Source: DAIOFH01 sp036745875 (GTDB taxonomy: Bacteria; Planctomycetota; SZUA-567). From it: DNA of 25,169 bases. Under the pieces are notes generated by a model. That model saw nothing but the letters and a program-made list of their open reading frames with translations, ran no database searches and was not told the origin of the DNA. Of this stretch, positions 7,095 to 14,727 are shown piece after piece. The stretch lies in assembly GCA_036745875.1 (NCBI GenBank), contig DAIOFH010000053.1, positions 1 through 25,169 of the forward strand, written 5' to 3'. How positions within the stretch are numbered: the stretch's first letter is position 1; each line of letters opens with the position of its first letter. A program made the position numbers and the translations under genes.

Positions 7095-7876
7095 CTACCC
7101 CGCCTCTATGGTTCCCCGCAGGTAAAGCCGGGCATAGCCGCCGATCACCACCCGCGAACCGGCGTTCCGGCAGTACAGTGTCCCTCCGCGCTTCGACAGC
7201 TGTTTCGCGAGCATCGTGTCCTTCCCGAGCAGGGAAGACCAGAAGGGTATCAGCGTCGAATGGGATGAGCCGGTGACCGGATCCTCCGGTATGCCCGCTC
7301 CCGGCGCGAAAAAGCGCGAAACAAAATCCACATCACCCTCGCCCCTTGCCGTCGCTATGACCGCGAACGCGCCCGGGAGGGCTTTCAGCCGTTCCATGTC
7401 TGGGGCGAGCCTCAACACGGTGTCGGCGGAATCCACCACCAGGACCAGGTCGCGGGACAGGTGGGCTTCCAGCACCGGAGCACCGATGGCGTCCGCCATC
7501 TCCGGTGTGACGTCCATCACCGTGGGAGGCCGCGAGGGAAAGTCCATCTCCAGGAGATCCCCTTGTCGCACGACGCCGAGGGGTCCGCTCTGGCTGTGGA
7601 AAACATATTTGTTCTTTTCCGGAGTCTTGAAACGCTCAGGATATAGGCGCTGGCCAGTGTCGCATGGCCGCACAGATCGATCTCCTCCTCCGGTGTGAAC
7701 CAGCGGATGTCGTATTCATCCTTGTTCGGGACGACGAATGCGGTTTCCGGGAGGTTGTTTTCGGCGGCGATATCCTGCATCATCTCTTCCGGCAGGGGAG
7801 CGCCTATAAGACACACCCCGGCAGGATTGCCGCCGAACAGGTCCCGGGTGAAAGCGTCAACTACGTAATATTCCAA
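7095..7876 (-). pseudogene. PhzF-family isomerase-like gene, frameshifted
   Basis: Two overlapping minus-strand frames make one PhzF-like protein. The first (from ATG at 7876) carries VDAFTRDLFGGNPAGV, NNLPETAFV with the catalytic-type Glu44, and IDLCGHATLASAYIL. The second resumes at KTPEKNKYVFHSQSGPL and runs through PEDPVTGSSHSTLIPFW to 7095. The family match switches frame between about 7623 and 7650. The total of 782 bases equals a normal 260-residue PhzF plus two bases, so one small indel explains everything. Downstream codons remain intact, so the lesion is recent or is a sequencing error. PhzF proteins resemble diaminopimelate epimerase; PhzF itself isomerises a phenazine precursor, but most homologues have unknown substrates and no phenazine genes are nearby. 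It follows the membrane gene by six bases. Confidence 0.85.
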
Positions 7877-7882
7877 ATTGCG

Positions 7883-8836
7883 TTATTCCTCGGTGGCCGT
7901 AGGTTCGGCCGATTCGTTTTCCGGTTCCGGCGTTTGTGCCTCCTCGGCTTGCGGAGGGGCGGAGAATATTTCTTCCTTGAGCTCCGTCGTCACCGGGACA
8001 AACTGTGCCAGGACGTTTTCCGCCTTGCCTTTTTCTTCGCCCTTGACGACCTTCACCTTTACTTCCGAGACTGTCACGAAATTATCGTTGTGCGAATCCT
8101 CGCAGCGGGTGCATTGATGGTTTTTCGCCTGGAGCCAGTTGAGGTGGAGGTTGTCTTCGGCCAGGCGCGGCAGCGCCAGCAGGCCGGAAAAATCGCCGGC
8201 GGCGAGTCCGGACTTCAGCTTCGCAACACCACCCTGCGGAATATCGAAATAGGATATTTCTCCGGTTTCGCCAAGCCAGTCGTTGCATTTTTCACACAGC
8301 CTGTTTTTGGCCGTGAAGCCGGTGCAGGCGCTCGCCGCCAGATAGATGATGGCAACGAATTCGACCGCCCACAAGGCATAATAGACGATGGGAGCCATGC
8401 CCTCCCCGGATTTGCCGATGGTCCAGATCGGATTGTTGGCGATGAGCTGGATGACGTACCAGAGCCAGCTTGGGTCGAAGAGACTGTCTGTGTAGGCTTC
8501 GAAGCTGTAGTCCGAAATCACGTAAATATAGGCGAGCCAGCCGAACCATACTGCGAAAAGCCCGCAGATAATGCCGACGATCATGGCCGGAGTTCTGAGG
8601 GAAATCCGGAAGCGCCGCAAGAAGCCCCTGCATACCGCCCCGACCAGCCAGCCGTAGCAATAGACGATAAGGAGGTTCAAATACACCCACGGGGAATGAT
8701 AGGTACAGAGGGCGTAGATCCACGATAGGATGAACGCAGCGATGATGCCGCCAATCGCGGATTTGACAATGGAAAAAGGGGAATTCGCCCTGATTTTCGG
8801 GCTTTCGCCGGTGGAGAATTGATCGTTTGCGGTCAT
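7883..8836 (-). CDS. Four-helix membrane protein with two CxxC motifs, function unknown
   Basis: I do not recognise this 317-residue protein. It has four predicted membrane helices: about residues 23-45, 50-73, 84-108 and 152-172. A soluble C-terminal region follows, with CEKC and CTRC motifs about 60 residues apart, which could bind zinc together or form a split zinc ribbon. The tail is rich in Glu, Pro and Ala and probably disordered. Helix content is high in Trp and Tyr. AAGGAA lies seven bases before the ATG, supporting the start. The phzF-like gene follows after six bases, so the two are probably co-transcribed. A zinc-ribbon membrane sensor or scaffold is a possible reading, but no function can be assigned. 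Confidence 0.8.
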   Translation of the reverse strand: MTANDQFSTGESPKIRANSPFSIVKSAIGGIIAAFILSWIYALCTYHSPWVYLNLLIVYCYGWLVGAVCRGFLRRFRISLRTPAMIVGIICGLFAVWFGWLAYIYVISDYSFEAYTDSLFDPSWLWYVIQLIANNPIWTIGKSGEGMAPIVYYALWAVEFVAIIYLAASACTGFTAKNRLCEKCNDWLGETGEISYFDIPQGGVAKLKSGLAAGDFSGLLALPRLAEDNLHLNWLQAKNHQCTRCEDSHNDNFVTVSEVKVKVVKGEEKGKAENVLAQFVPVTTELKEEIFSAPPQAEEAQTPEPENESAEPTATEE

Positions 8837-8962
8837 GTCTGGGTTCCTTGATAAAGAGAGCTATTGCCTTTTACATTGCATCTGATTCTTCCTTGGCGCT
8901 TTTCTGTCCATCCCGGTTGCATCGTAAAACGCAAAAAGGAACCAGATGCTACATAAAAAGCG

Positions 8963-9964
8963 CTAGTATTCATCCTTGCGTGAACGTGTCATTAGGTCGG
9001 AAAGGGCAAGCTCCGCTTTCTTGCCTTCCCAAAGGACGGCCGCCACTTGTTCGGCGATGGGCATATCGACGCCGATGCGTTTGGCAAGGCCGTAGAGGCT
9101 GCGCGTCGTCGTGACTCCCTCGGCGACGCCGGAAATTGAGGCCAGGATGTCGTCGAGCTTTTTGCCCTGGGCGAGCTGGACGCCGACCGAGCGGTTGCGC
9201 CCGTGCGGGGAAATGCAGGTCGTGACCAGGTCGCCAAGCCCGGCGAGTCCGGAGAAGGTCTGGGCGTCCGCGCCCATGGCGACGCCGAGCCGGGACATTT
9301 CGACAGTGCCGCGGGTGATCAGGGCGGCCATCGCGTTGTCCCCCAATTTCATCCCCTGGGCAATGCCCGCCGCAAGCGCGATGACGTTTTTCGCCGCGCC
9401 GGCGAGTTCGACGCCGACGATGTCCCCGGAAGCATAGACGCGGAAGCGCGGCGTTGAAAAGATCTGCTGGACGTGGCGGGCAGTCTCCAACTGCTCCGAC
9501 GCCGCCACGACCGAGGCGGGAAGCATCCGCGCCACTTCTTCGGCATGGCTCGGCCCGGAAAGCACGACAATCTTTTCAAGGCCAAGGCACTCGGCAATGA
9601 TTTCGGAAGGGCGTTTGAGCGTTTCCTCCTCGATCCCCTTGGTCAACGACACCATGATCTGGCTGGCTGCAAAAAGGCCCTTCTTCCCTGAAAAAACGGA
9701 GCGCAGGAATTTGCTGGGGACGGCGTTGACGACGATATCCGCCCCGTCGACCGCTTTTTCGAGGTCCGACTCGAACATGACGTCCCCGGGTATTTCGATG
9801 CCAGGCAGGAACAGGCTGTTATTCCTCGTGTCCCGCATCGCGTTTATGTATGCCGGATCATGGCCCCATATGGTCGAACTGCGGCCGGACGACGCCAGCA
9901 CCAGCGCCAGTGCAGTGCCCCAGGCGCCGTCGCCGATGAATGTGATTTTATGATGTTTATCCAT
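8963..9964 (-). CDS. gpsA: NAD(P)-dependent glycerol-3-phosphate dehydrogenase
   Basis: GpsA reduces dihydroxyacetone phosphate to sn-glycerol 3-phosphate, the backbone for phospholipids, in the cytoplasm. The Rossmann motif GDGAWGTALA starts the protein; LSGPSHAEEVA, the catalytic-lysine segment VELAGAAKNVIALAAG and SGLAGLGDLVTTC with GRNRSVG complete a classic GpsA. The length of 333 aa is standard. I chose ATG at 9964, giving MDKHHKITFIG, over an ATG seven codons upstream: AAGGAG precedes 9964, while the upstream ATG has no ribosome-binding site. A 126-base gap separates it from the membrane gene downstream; I saw no clear terminator there, only a GCATCTG/CAGATGC dyad (8878-8884 and 8943-8949). 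It is divergent from sfsA. Confidence 0.96.
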   Translation of the reverse strand: MDKHHKITFIGDGAWGTALALVLASSGRSSTIWGHDPAYINAMRDTRNNSLFLPGIEIPGDVMFESDLEKAVDGADIVVNAVPSKFLRSVFSGKKGLFAASQIMVSLTKGIEEETLKRPSEIIAECLGLEKIVVLSGPSHAEEVARMLPASVVAASEQLETARHVQQIFSTPRFRVYASGDIVGVELAGAAKNVIALAAGIAQGMKLGDNAMAALITRGTVEMSRLGVAMGADAQTFSGLAGLGDLVTTCISPHGRNRSVGVQLAQGKKLDDILASISGVAEGVTTTRSLYGLAKRIGVDMPIAEQVAAVLWEGKKAELALSDLMTRSRKDEY

Positions 9965-9996
9965 GCAGATCCCGCTCCTTCGCATTCATGATCAAA

Positions 9997-10025
9997 AATA
10001 TAGACTATAATTCTAGTCTTGACAA
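9997..10025 (-). promoter_or_regulatory. Sigma-70 promoter of gpsA with a dyad in its spacer
   Basis: On the minus strand TTGTCA (10025-10020), a 17-base spacer and TATATT (10002-9997) form a good promoter, with transcription starting near 9990. A 6-bp inverted repeat AGACTA/TAGTCT (10002-10019) fills the spacer almost exactly, and CTTGACAAG overlaps the -35. Binding there would block RNA polymerase. In the remaining intergenic DNA up to 10208 I found no convincing sfsA promoter. Confidence 0.55.
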
Positions 10026-10208
10026 GTCTTTTATGTTTTCCCGGTTGTCTTTATCACAGGAAAATTTTATCAGAGTATATACGAAACAAACATATTGTGA
10101 ATCAATATTTCTGTCAAACGGCGACTCCTTTGCTTCCTCGGTTGACGCAGGCGTGGGCCGATTGTATAACTGCGCTTTTATCCAATACACCAAACCCATG
10201 GACCGCGT

Positions 10209-10961
10209 ATGGCACAGCAGCAAAAATCTCAGATACCCTATCTTTGCCCCACGGCGGCGGGGGAGTTGTTGTGGGGGCCGCTGGTCGAAGGCGTCCTGGT
10301 CCGGCGCTATAAACGTTTTCTCGCCGACGTTCAGCTTTCCGGCGGGAAATTGATAACGGCGCATACCCCGAACACCGGCACGATGCTAGGCTGTTCCGAA
10401 CCGGGGAGCCGTGTGTGGCTGTCGCATCATGACAGTCCAAGCAGAAAATTGAAATACACCCTGGAACTCATCGAAACGCCGGGGTCTCTGGTCGGAGTCA
10501 ACACAGGCGTTCCCAACCGCCTGGTCCGTACCGCGATCGAGTGTGGCGTCATAGCGGAGATCCCTCCGCCGGCTCAGGTCAAGGGGGAATGCGTGTACGG
10601 CGACAGCCGGCTTGATCTGGCCTTGTTCGGCCTGGACGGGAAAAGGACGTTTGTCGAAATCAAGAATTGCACTTTGGCGGAGCGGCGGGTCGCGTATTTC
10701 CCGGATGCCGTCACAGCGCGCGGCAACAAGCATATAGGCGAACTTGTCAAAATCAGGAAAGAGGGTCTTAGGGCCATTCTGTTTATTTTGGTGCAGCGCG
10801 CCGATGCGGATGTCTTTTCCCCGGCGGATCATATCGACCCCGAGTGGGGGAGGTCGATCCGTTCGGCGGTTGAAAACGGTGTTGAAATATTGGTGTACCA
10901 GGCTGAAATCAGCCTGGAAAAAATCGGGATCGCGCGAAGGCTGCCCGTGGTTTTTCCCTGA
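10209..10961 (+). CDS. sfsA: SfsA family protein (sugar fermentation stimulation protein homologue)
   Basis: SfsA homologues are widespread; the E. coli protein was linked to maltose metabolism and DNA binding, and the family carries a nuclease-like fold, but its biochemical role is unsettled. The family pattern is clear: RRYKRFLADV near residues 32-41, AHTPNTGTMLGC, VGVNTGVPNRLV, VEIKNCTL, FPDAVTARGNKHIGEL and the C-terminal VQRADADVFSPADHIDP. The length of 250 aa is slightly above the usual 230-240 because of about 20 extra N-terminal residues. The ATG at 10209 lacks a strong Shine-Dalgarno, so a downstream start is possible. It reads in the same direction as murI, 82 bases away. Confidence 0.93.
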   Translation: MAQQQKSQIPYLCPTAAGELLWGPLVEGVLVRRYKRFLADVQLSGGKLITAHTPNTGTMLGCSEPGSRVWLSHHDSPSRKLKYTLELIETPGSLVGVNTGVPNRLVRTAIECGVIAEIPPPAQVKGECVYGDSRLDLALFGLDGKRTFVEIKNCTLAERRVAYFPDAVTARGNKHIGELVKIRKEGLRAILFILVQRADADVFSPADHIDPEWGRSIRSAVENGVEILVYQAEISLEKIGIARRLPVVFP

Positions 10962-11043
10962 CGGCGCTCGGAGAAGAATATACTGGTTTTCCCCCTGCCG
11001 AATCCATACCCTTTGATAGTATACAGGTTTGGAGGAAAAAAGG

Positions 11044-11868
11044 GTGACGACGGGCGGCGCGCAGTGGACAATTGATCCCTCCCAGGCGGTGGGGGTGTTT
11101 GATTCGGGGGTGGGCGGGTTGTCGGTTTTGGCCGAAATCCGGCGCGAACTGCCGCGCGAAAACATCCTCTACCTCGCCGACACCGAACACATGCCCTATG
11201 GCTCGCGACCGCTTGCGGAAGTCCGGGCGTTTTCCCGATCCATTGTCGAATTCTTCCTTGCGCGGGGCGTCAAGCTTGTTGTCCTCGCCTGCAATACCGC
11301 GTCCGCCGCCTCCCTGAAACACCTTCGTGAAATTTACCCTCGCATCCCCTTTGTCGGCATGGAGCCGGCAGTCAAACCGGCAGCCGCCCACAGCCGCAAC
11401 GGCAAGGTCGGCGTCCTGGCAACGCAAGCGACCTTTCAGGGAGAATTATTCGAAAGCGTCGTGGAACGCTTTGCCAAAGATGTCACGGTCATCGAAACAC
11501 CATGTCCCGGCCTGGCCGAACATATAGAGAGCTTCCCGGACGATACGGACGGCCTGGAACAATTGCTGCGCCGATGGATCGGGCCGCTCCTTGAGCAGGG
11601 AATCGACAGCCTTGTACTTGGCTGTACCCATTACCCGCTGGTCAAGGACGCGATTCAGCGCGTCGCCGGTGAAGGCATAACCATCTTCGATCCCAGCAAT
11701 GCCATTGCCCGAAGGGTGAGGCAGGTGTTGGGAGACAACGCCGGCTTGGCCGAAAAAGCGGGGAGCGGGAGCGTCGATTATTATACCACCGGCGACATTA
11801 ATGCATTTAAGAGTGTTGTAGAGAAGATTTTGGCACAAAGCGCCTCTGTCCACCAGGCCCGGCTATGA
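11044..11868 (+). CDS. murI: Glutamate racemase
   Basis: MurI interconverts L- and D-glutamate, supplying D-Glu for peptidoglycan stem peptides. The substrate-binding motif GVFDSGVGGLSV, the first catalytic cysteine in ACNTAS (Cys83) and the second in GCTHYPL (Cys194) are all present, and the length of 274 aa is normal. A TTG at 11029 opens the frame further, but it overlaps the Shine-Dalgarno GGAGG at 11031-11035, which sits eight bases before GTG 11044, so the GTG is the start. The next gene also concerns the cell wall (an L,D-transpeptidase), after a 144-base gap that contains an inverted TTTCACAA/TTGTGAAA pair. Confidence 0.96.
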   Translation: MTTGGAQWTIDPSQAVGVFDSGVGGLSVLAEIRRELPRENILYLADTEHMPYGSRPLAEVRAFSRSIVEFFLARGVKLVVLACNTASAASLKHLREIYPRIPFVGMEPAVKPAAAHSRNGKVGVLATQATFQGELFESVVERFAKDVTVIETPCPGLAEHIESFPDDTDGLEQLLRRWIGPLLEQGIDSLVLGCTHYPLVKDAIQRVAGEGITIFDPSNAIARRVRQVLGDNAGLAEKAGSGSVDYYTTGDINAFKSVVEKILAQSASVHQARL

Positions 11869-12012
11869 AAATTTTTCACAAAATGAAAATATTATCGGAA
11901 ATTGTGAAAGGAATGGTCGATTTACAGTAAGTAGTTCTATGAAATGAATGTTGGCCTTTAGGGCCGATTTTGAACGGATTCTTTATTTATGTAAACAACG
12001 GGAGGGCGCATC

Positions 12013-13590
12013 GTGCCTTTGGACTATCAGCAGATTTTGACGCAAATGAACCAGCCCCGCAGGCGTCAGGGGAGTTCATTCGGGAAAATTGCCCTCAAGC
12101 TGATCATATTCGCGGTAATTGTCGTGGCGGGATATGCTGTCTGGCATTTCGGCTACATAGACACCGGCCGCCAGGTCATCGGCACAGCCTGGAACGAATA
12201 CGCCCCGTCCTGGCTTGGAGGCGGCGACAATGGTACACCGGGCGAAAGCATTCCCGGGGTGCAATTCGCCGATCTCGACGCGATCCAGGACAATGCCCCC
12301 GCCAATGCGTCCGCCGCGGACACTGCCGGCGGATTGTCCCTTGCCATACCCCCTGTCCGGGAAGCGATAACCATCCCCGCGCCCGCTCCCATTGGCTCGC
12401 TGTCCATCGAAGCGGAAAGCAGCAGGGCGCGAAATTCGGCTACGCCCGGCCTTGCCGAAGCGACCGCCCGCCAGGCGGCCCCGGTCGCGGCCCCGGTTGT
12501 GCAGCAGAACCAGCCACGGAACGTCAATACCGCCCCCGTCAGCCAGCAGGCGGCGGTGCAGACCGGCGTCAGCAACCCGATGGCCACCCCCGTCCTTTCC
12601 GACGCAAGGGCGCAGTTGAAAAATATCGATTCCCTCCTCAGGAGCGATCCGTCCGAGGCGTTGCGCAAGCTTGAGACGCTTGTCGCCACCGTCCGCCTCC
12701 AGCCCGATGAAGCGGCGGACGCGGGGTACCGCATGGGTTATGCCGCCCGCCTTCTCAAGGATGAAGCCAGGGCCGAGAAGGCCTGGACGGAAACGGCCAA
12801 AGCATATCCCGCCATCGTCGGCGGCCGCTTCTCCGCCCTCGCGATTGCCGATACCTGGTATCTCCACTTCGCCGGTTCCCGTCCCCAGGTTTCCCGTTGG
12901 GACGACATCCAGGAAATGTACTCCATCGCACTCGGCCAGGACGATGCGCCGTTCCTCACCGGGGATATCAAAGCCCGCATCAAAGCCAACCTCACCACCC
13001 TCAACGACTCCCTTTTCTTCGGTTCCGCCCCCTGCAAGATGGCGCGCTACCACAAGGTTGAACAGGGCGAACTCCTGGGCTCGATCGCCAGCAAGTACCG
13101 CGTCGACTACGAATCCATGGCACGCATCAACGGCGTCAATCCGAACCGCATCCGCGCCGGCATGGATCTCAAGGTGATAGTCGGCGAAGTCTCCATCGTC
13201 GTCAGGAAAAATGAAAAGGACCCGACCGTCGGCCCGACCGTCACCTGGTTCCTCGACGGCCGCTGGGTGCGGGAATACCCCGCCTGCGTCGGCGACGGCA
13301 TCAAGACCCCGGCCGGGACCTATCAGCTCACTTCCAAGGAACGCGATCCTTCCTGGACCAACCCTCTGAACGGCCAGCTTCTCGCCAACGACCACCCGGA
13401 CAACATCCTTGGCAGCCGCTGGATGGCGATGAAAGGGATGAATACCCAGGGCCTGGGCATCCACGGCACGACGGTCGACGACTCGATCCCCGGCTATACT
13501 TCCGCGGGCTGCGTGCGCCTCCACAATCTCGACGTCGAAGAAATGTTCAGCTTCGCCAGGATCGGCAACAAGGTCACGATTCTCGATTAG
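12013..13590 (+). CDS. LysM-YkuD L,D-transpeptidase, membrane anchored
   Basis: This enzyme should cross-link or remodel peptidoglycan in the periplasm, or attach proteins to it. The order is a short basic N-terminus, one membrane helix (about residues 25-45), a Pro/Ala/Gln-rich linker (about 60-190), a helical TPR-like segment (about 195-330), a LysM domain (about 344-388, RYHKVEQGELLGSIASKYRV) and the YkuD catalytic domain (about 393-525). The catalytic motif reads HGTTVDDSIPGYTSAGCVRL, with the nucleophilic cysteine near residue 499. The start is GTG with GGGAGGG just upstream. At 525 aa it is long for the family because of the helical insert, which may bind a partner. A terminator follows directly, so the transcript ends here. 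Specificity (3-3 cross-link or other) cannot be read from sequence. Confidence 0.93.
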   Translation: MPLDYQQILTQMNQPRRRQGSSFGKIALKLIIFAVIVVAGYAVWHFGYIDTGRQVIGTAWNEYAPSWLGGGDNGTPGESIPGVQFADLDAIQDNAPANASAADTAGGLSLAIPPVREAITIPAPAPIGSLSIEAESSRARNSATPGLAEATARQAAPVAAPVVQQNQPRNVNTAPVSQQAAVQTGVSNPMATPVLSDARAQLKNIDSLLRSDPSEALRKLETLVATVRLQPDEAADAGYRMGYAARLLKDEARAEKAWTETAKAYPAIVGGRFSALAIADTWYLHFAGSRPQVSRWDDIQEMYSIALGQDDAPFLTGDIKARIKANLTTLNDSLFFGSAPCKMARYHKVEQGELLGSIASKYRVDYESMARINGVNPNRIRAGMDLKVIVGEVSIVVRKNEKDPTVGPTVTWFLDGRWVREYPACVGDGIKTPAGTYQLTSKERDPSWTNPLNGQLLANDHPDNILGSRWMAMKGMNTQGLGIHGTTVDDSIPGYTSAGCVRLHNLDVEEMFSFARIGNKVTILD

Positions 13591-13617
13591 AAGTTCTGGA
13601 TTTTCTCATCCGTATTC

Positions 13618-13646
13618 AAAACCCTCTCTTCACGGAGAGGGTTTTT
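13618..13646 (+). terminator. Rho-independent terminator of the L,D-transpeptidase gene
   Basis: AAAACCCTCTC and GAGAGGGTTTT pair perfectly around a TTCACG loop and end in a run of five T. It lies 27 bases after the stop codon. The A-run on the 5' side would let it work on the opposite strand too. Confidence 0.9.
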
Positions 13647-13700
13647 CAATTTGCGGTTATAAGTAGAAATGCTTCCTTTCACCCTGACTGCCCACTTCAT

Positions 13701-13846
13701 TTTGAGGCTTAGTATCACTGTACACGACTAGTTTTCTGGGATGCGACCGTGATGCATTATCGCGAAAGGAAATGTTCGGACTAACCCGTAGCGGAGGCAA
13801 ACATTGTTACATTTCCAAAGATAGTCGTGTACTTTGAGCTTAGTAT
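13701..13846. mobile_element. MITE-like element with 11-bp terminal inverted repeats and flanking direct repeats
   Basis: GTACACGACTA (13720-13730) and its exact complement TAGTCGTGTAC (13822-13832) bound a 113-bp element. The arms extend imperfectly inward for about 12 more bases (toward GGGATG on the left and CATTTCC on the right). Outside the arms, TTTGAGGCTTAGTAT (13701-13715) and TTTGAGCTTAGTAT (13833-13846) are direct repeats differing by one base. It encodes nothing. The best reading is a non-autonomous transposon remnant; the family is not recognised, and a structured RNA is an alternative. Confidence 0.5.
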
Positions 13847-14314
13847 ATAGATTGAGCATTGCCGGCAATCAATCCCGCTCTATATTATCGCCACATAATA
13901 CAGATTTTTTTCTTTTATGACTTTACAAAAAATCTAATTTTCTACTGTACAATTGAAGTTTTTTTTCTATTATATTGAATATATAGATTTACTAAAAAAT
14001 ATTTAGAAGTAAAGCATATTAATTTTTAGTACATTCATATAGAGAATTATTTCAGCAGTATCGCTTGTTCACTCTGCCAAACGACGCATCACCCTGACCA
14101 CGCATAACGAGAAATTTTCCCGCAATCACGTATTTGCCGACGCTGGAATGCAGATATTTATCTTTTATGGTACAAGGAAAAATTTCTCCTCACAACCATA
14201 CTATAGATTTTCTACTGTTTTCAATCAGGTTGCTTTTCTCTATTCTTTTCCCTTTCCGACAATCTACTATAAGGAAAATATTCTATATATTTTTTGGAAC
14301 TAAATATGCTTCCT
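13847..14314. other. AT-rich gene-free tract with a decayed direct repeat
   Basis: No convincing gene is visible; the short open frames here have no coding character. CAGATTTTTTTCTTTTATGA (13901-13920) recurs at 14151-14170 with 17 of 20 bases identical, and ATTTTCTACTGT occurs at 13937-13948 and 14207-14218 in the same order. This suggests an old duplication of about 50-70 bases. A perfect 12-bp palindrome ATTGCCGGCAAT lies at 13858-13869. The composition is far more AT-rich than the neighbouring genes. Confidence 0.5.
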
Positions 14315-14551
14315 GTTGCGCAACTTGACAGGCATTAAAAAAAGCAATTTTTCCCCAATATGCGGTAATAAGGCCTAAATACGTCCTGCGCAAGGTCATT
14401 CGTACATAGGAGCGAATTGTTTTCGGTTGTCCTGTCGTAAAAACATGTGCCGGGTAACATGTCGCATTTTGAAACGCCATTGGCGCGAATTTTCTTTGTT
14501 AAGATTCTATGGAAAGTGTGATGACAATTTTTTCCGCGCTGCGGAAAAAAT
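14315..14551. promoter_or_regulatory. Dyad-rich upstream region of the hydrogenase operon
   Basis: In order: GTTGCGCAAC (14315-14324) directly followed by TTGACA (14325-14330); ACATGT at 14443-14448 and again at 14457-14462; CGCCATTGGCG (14475-14485); and an 11-bp perfect hairpin ATTTTTTCCGC/GCGGAAAAAAT with a 3-base loop (14527-14551). These are plausible operators or RNA structures. The TTGACA has no -10 at the right distance, so the actual promoter is unresolved. Confidence 0.4.
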
Positions 14552-14672
14552 GTTTCCGTTTCCATTGCAGATAATTACGTTCGGCATCCGTGTACAATCC
14601 GGCTGTTGGTCAGGCATACCGATATCTTCGGTTTTGCCGGGGGATTCTGCGGTGTTTTGAATCGTTTTTTAC

Positions 14673-14697
14673 CACGGAATATTCGGAGTATTCCGTG
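14673..14697. promoter_or_regulatory. 9-bp inverted repeat just before hydC
   Basis: CACGGAATA and TATTCCGTG are perfect complements separated by TTCGGAG, ending 30 bases before the hydC start. It could be an operator or a leader hairpin. It does not match the Rex consensus (TTGTGAA-N4-TTCACAA). Confidence 0.4.
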
Positions 14698-14727
14698 ACG
14701 TGTCGAAGTGTAGGAAAGGGAATCGTT

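Noticed and set aside
7664..8728. 354-codon plus-strand frame opposite the membrane protein
   Set aside because: It is the antisense of a gene with clear helices and a Shine-Dalgarno; its composition is that of a shadow frame.
11874..11909. Rex-like TTTCACAA and TTGTGAAA inverted pair after murI
   Set aside because: The halves are in the reverse orientation to a Rex site and 20 bases apart, so it is more likely chance or a weak hairpin.
12076..13524. 482-codon minus-strand frame opposite the L,D-transpeptidase
   Set aside because: It is antisense to a certain gene with catalytic motifs and has no recognisable domain.
14527..14551. Perfect 11-bp hairpin read as a terminator
   Set aside because: The T-run is on the 5' arm and the A-run on the 3' arm for either strand, the opposite of an intrinsic terminator.
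14134..14660. Several 64-77 codon frames in the AT-rich tract
   Set aside because: They overlap each other on both strands, lack ribosome-binding sites and show no coding pattern.
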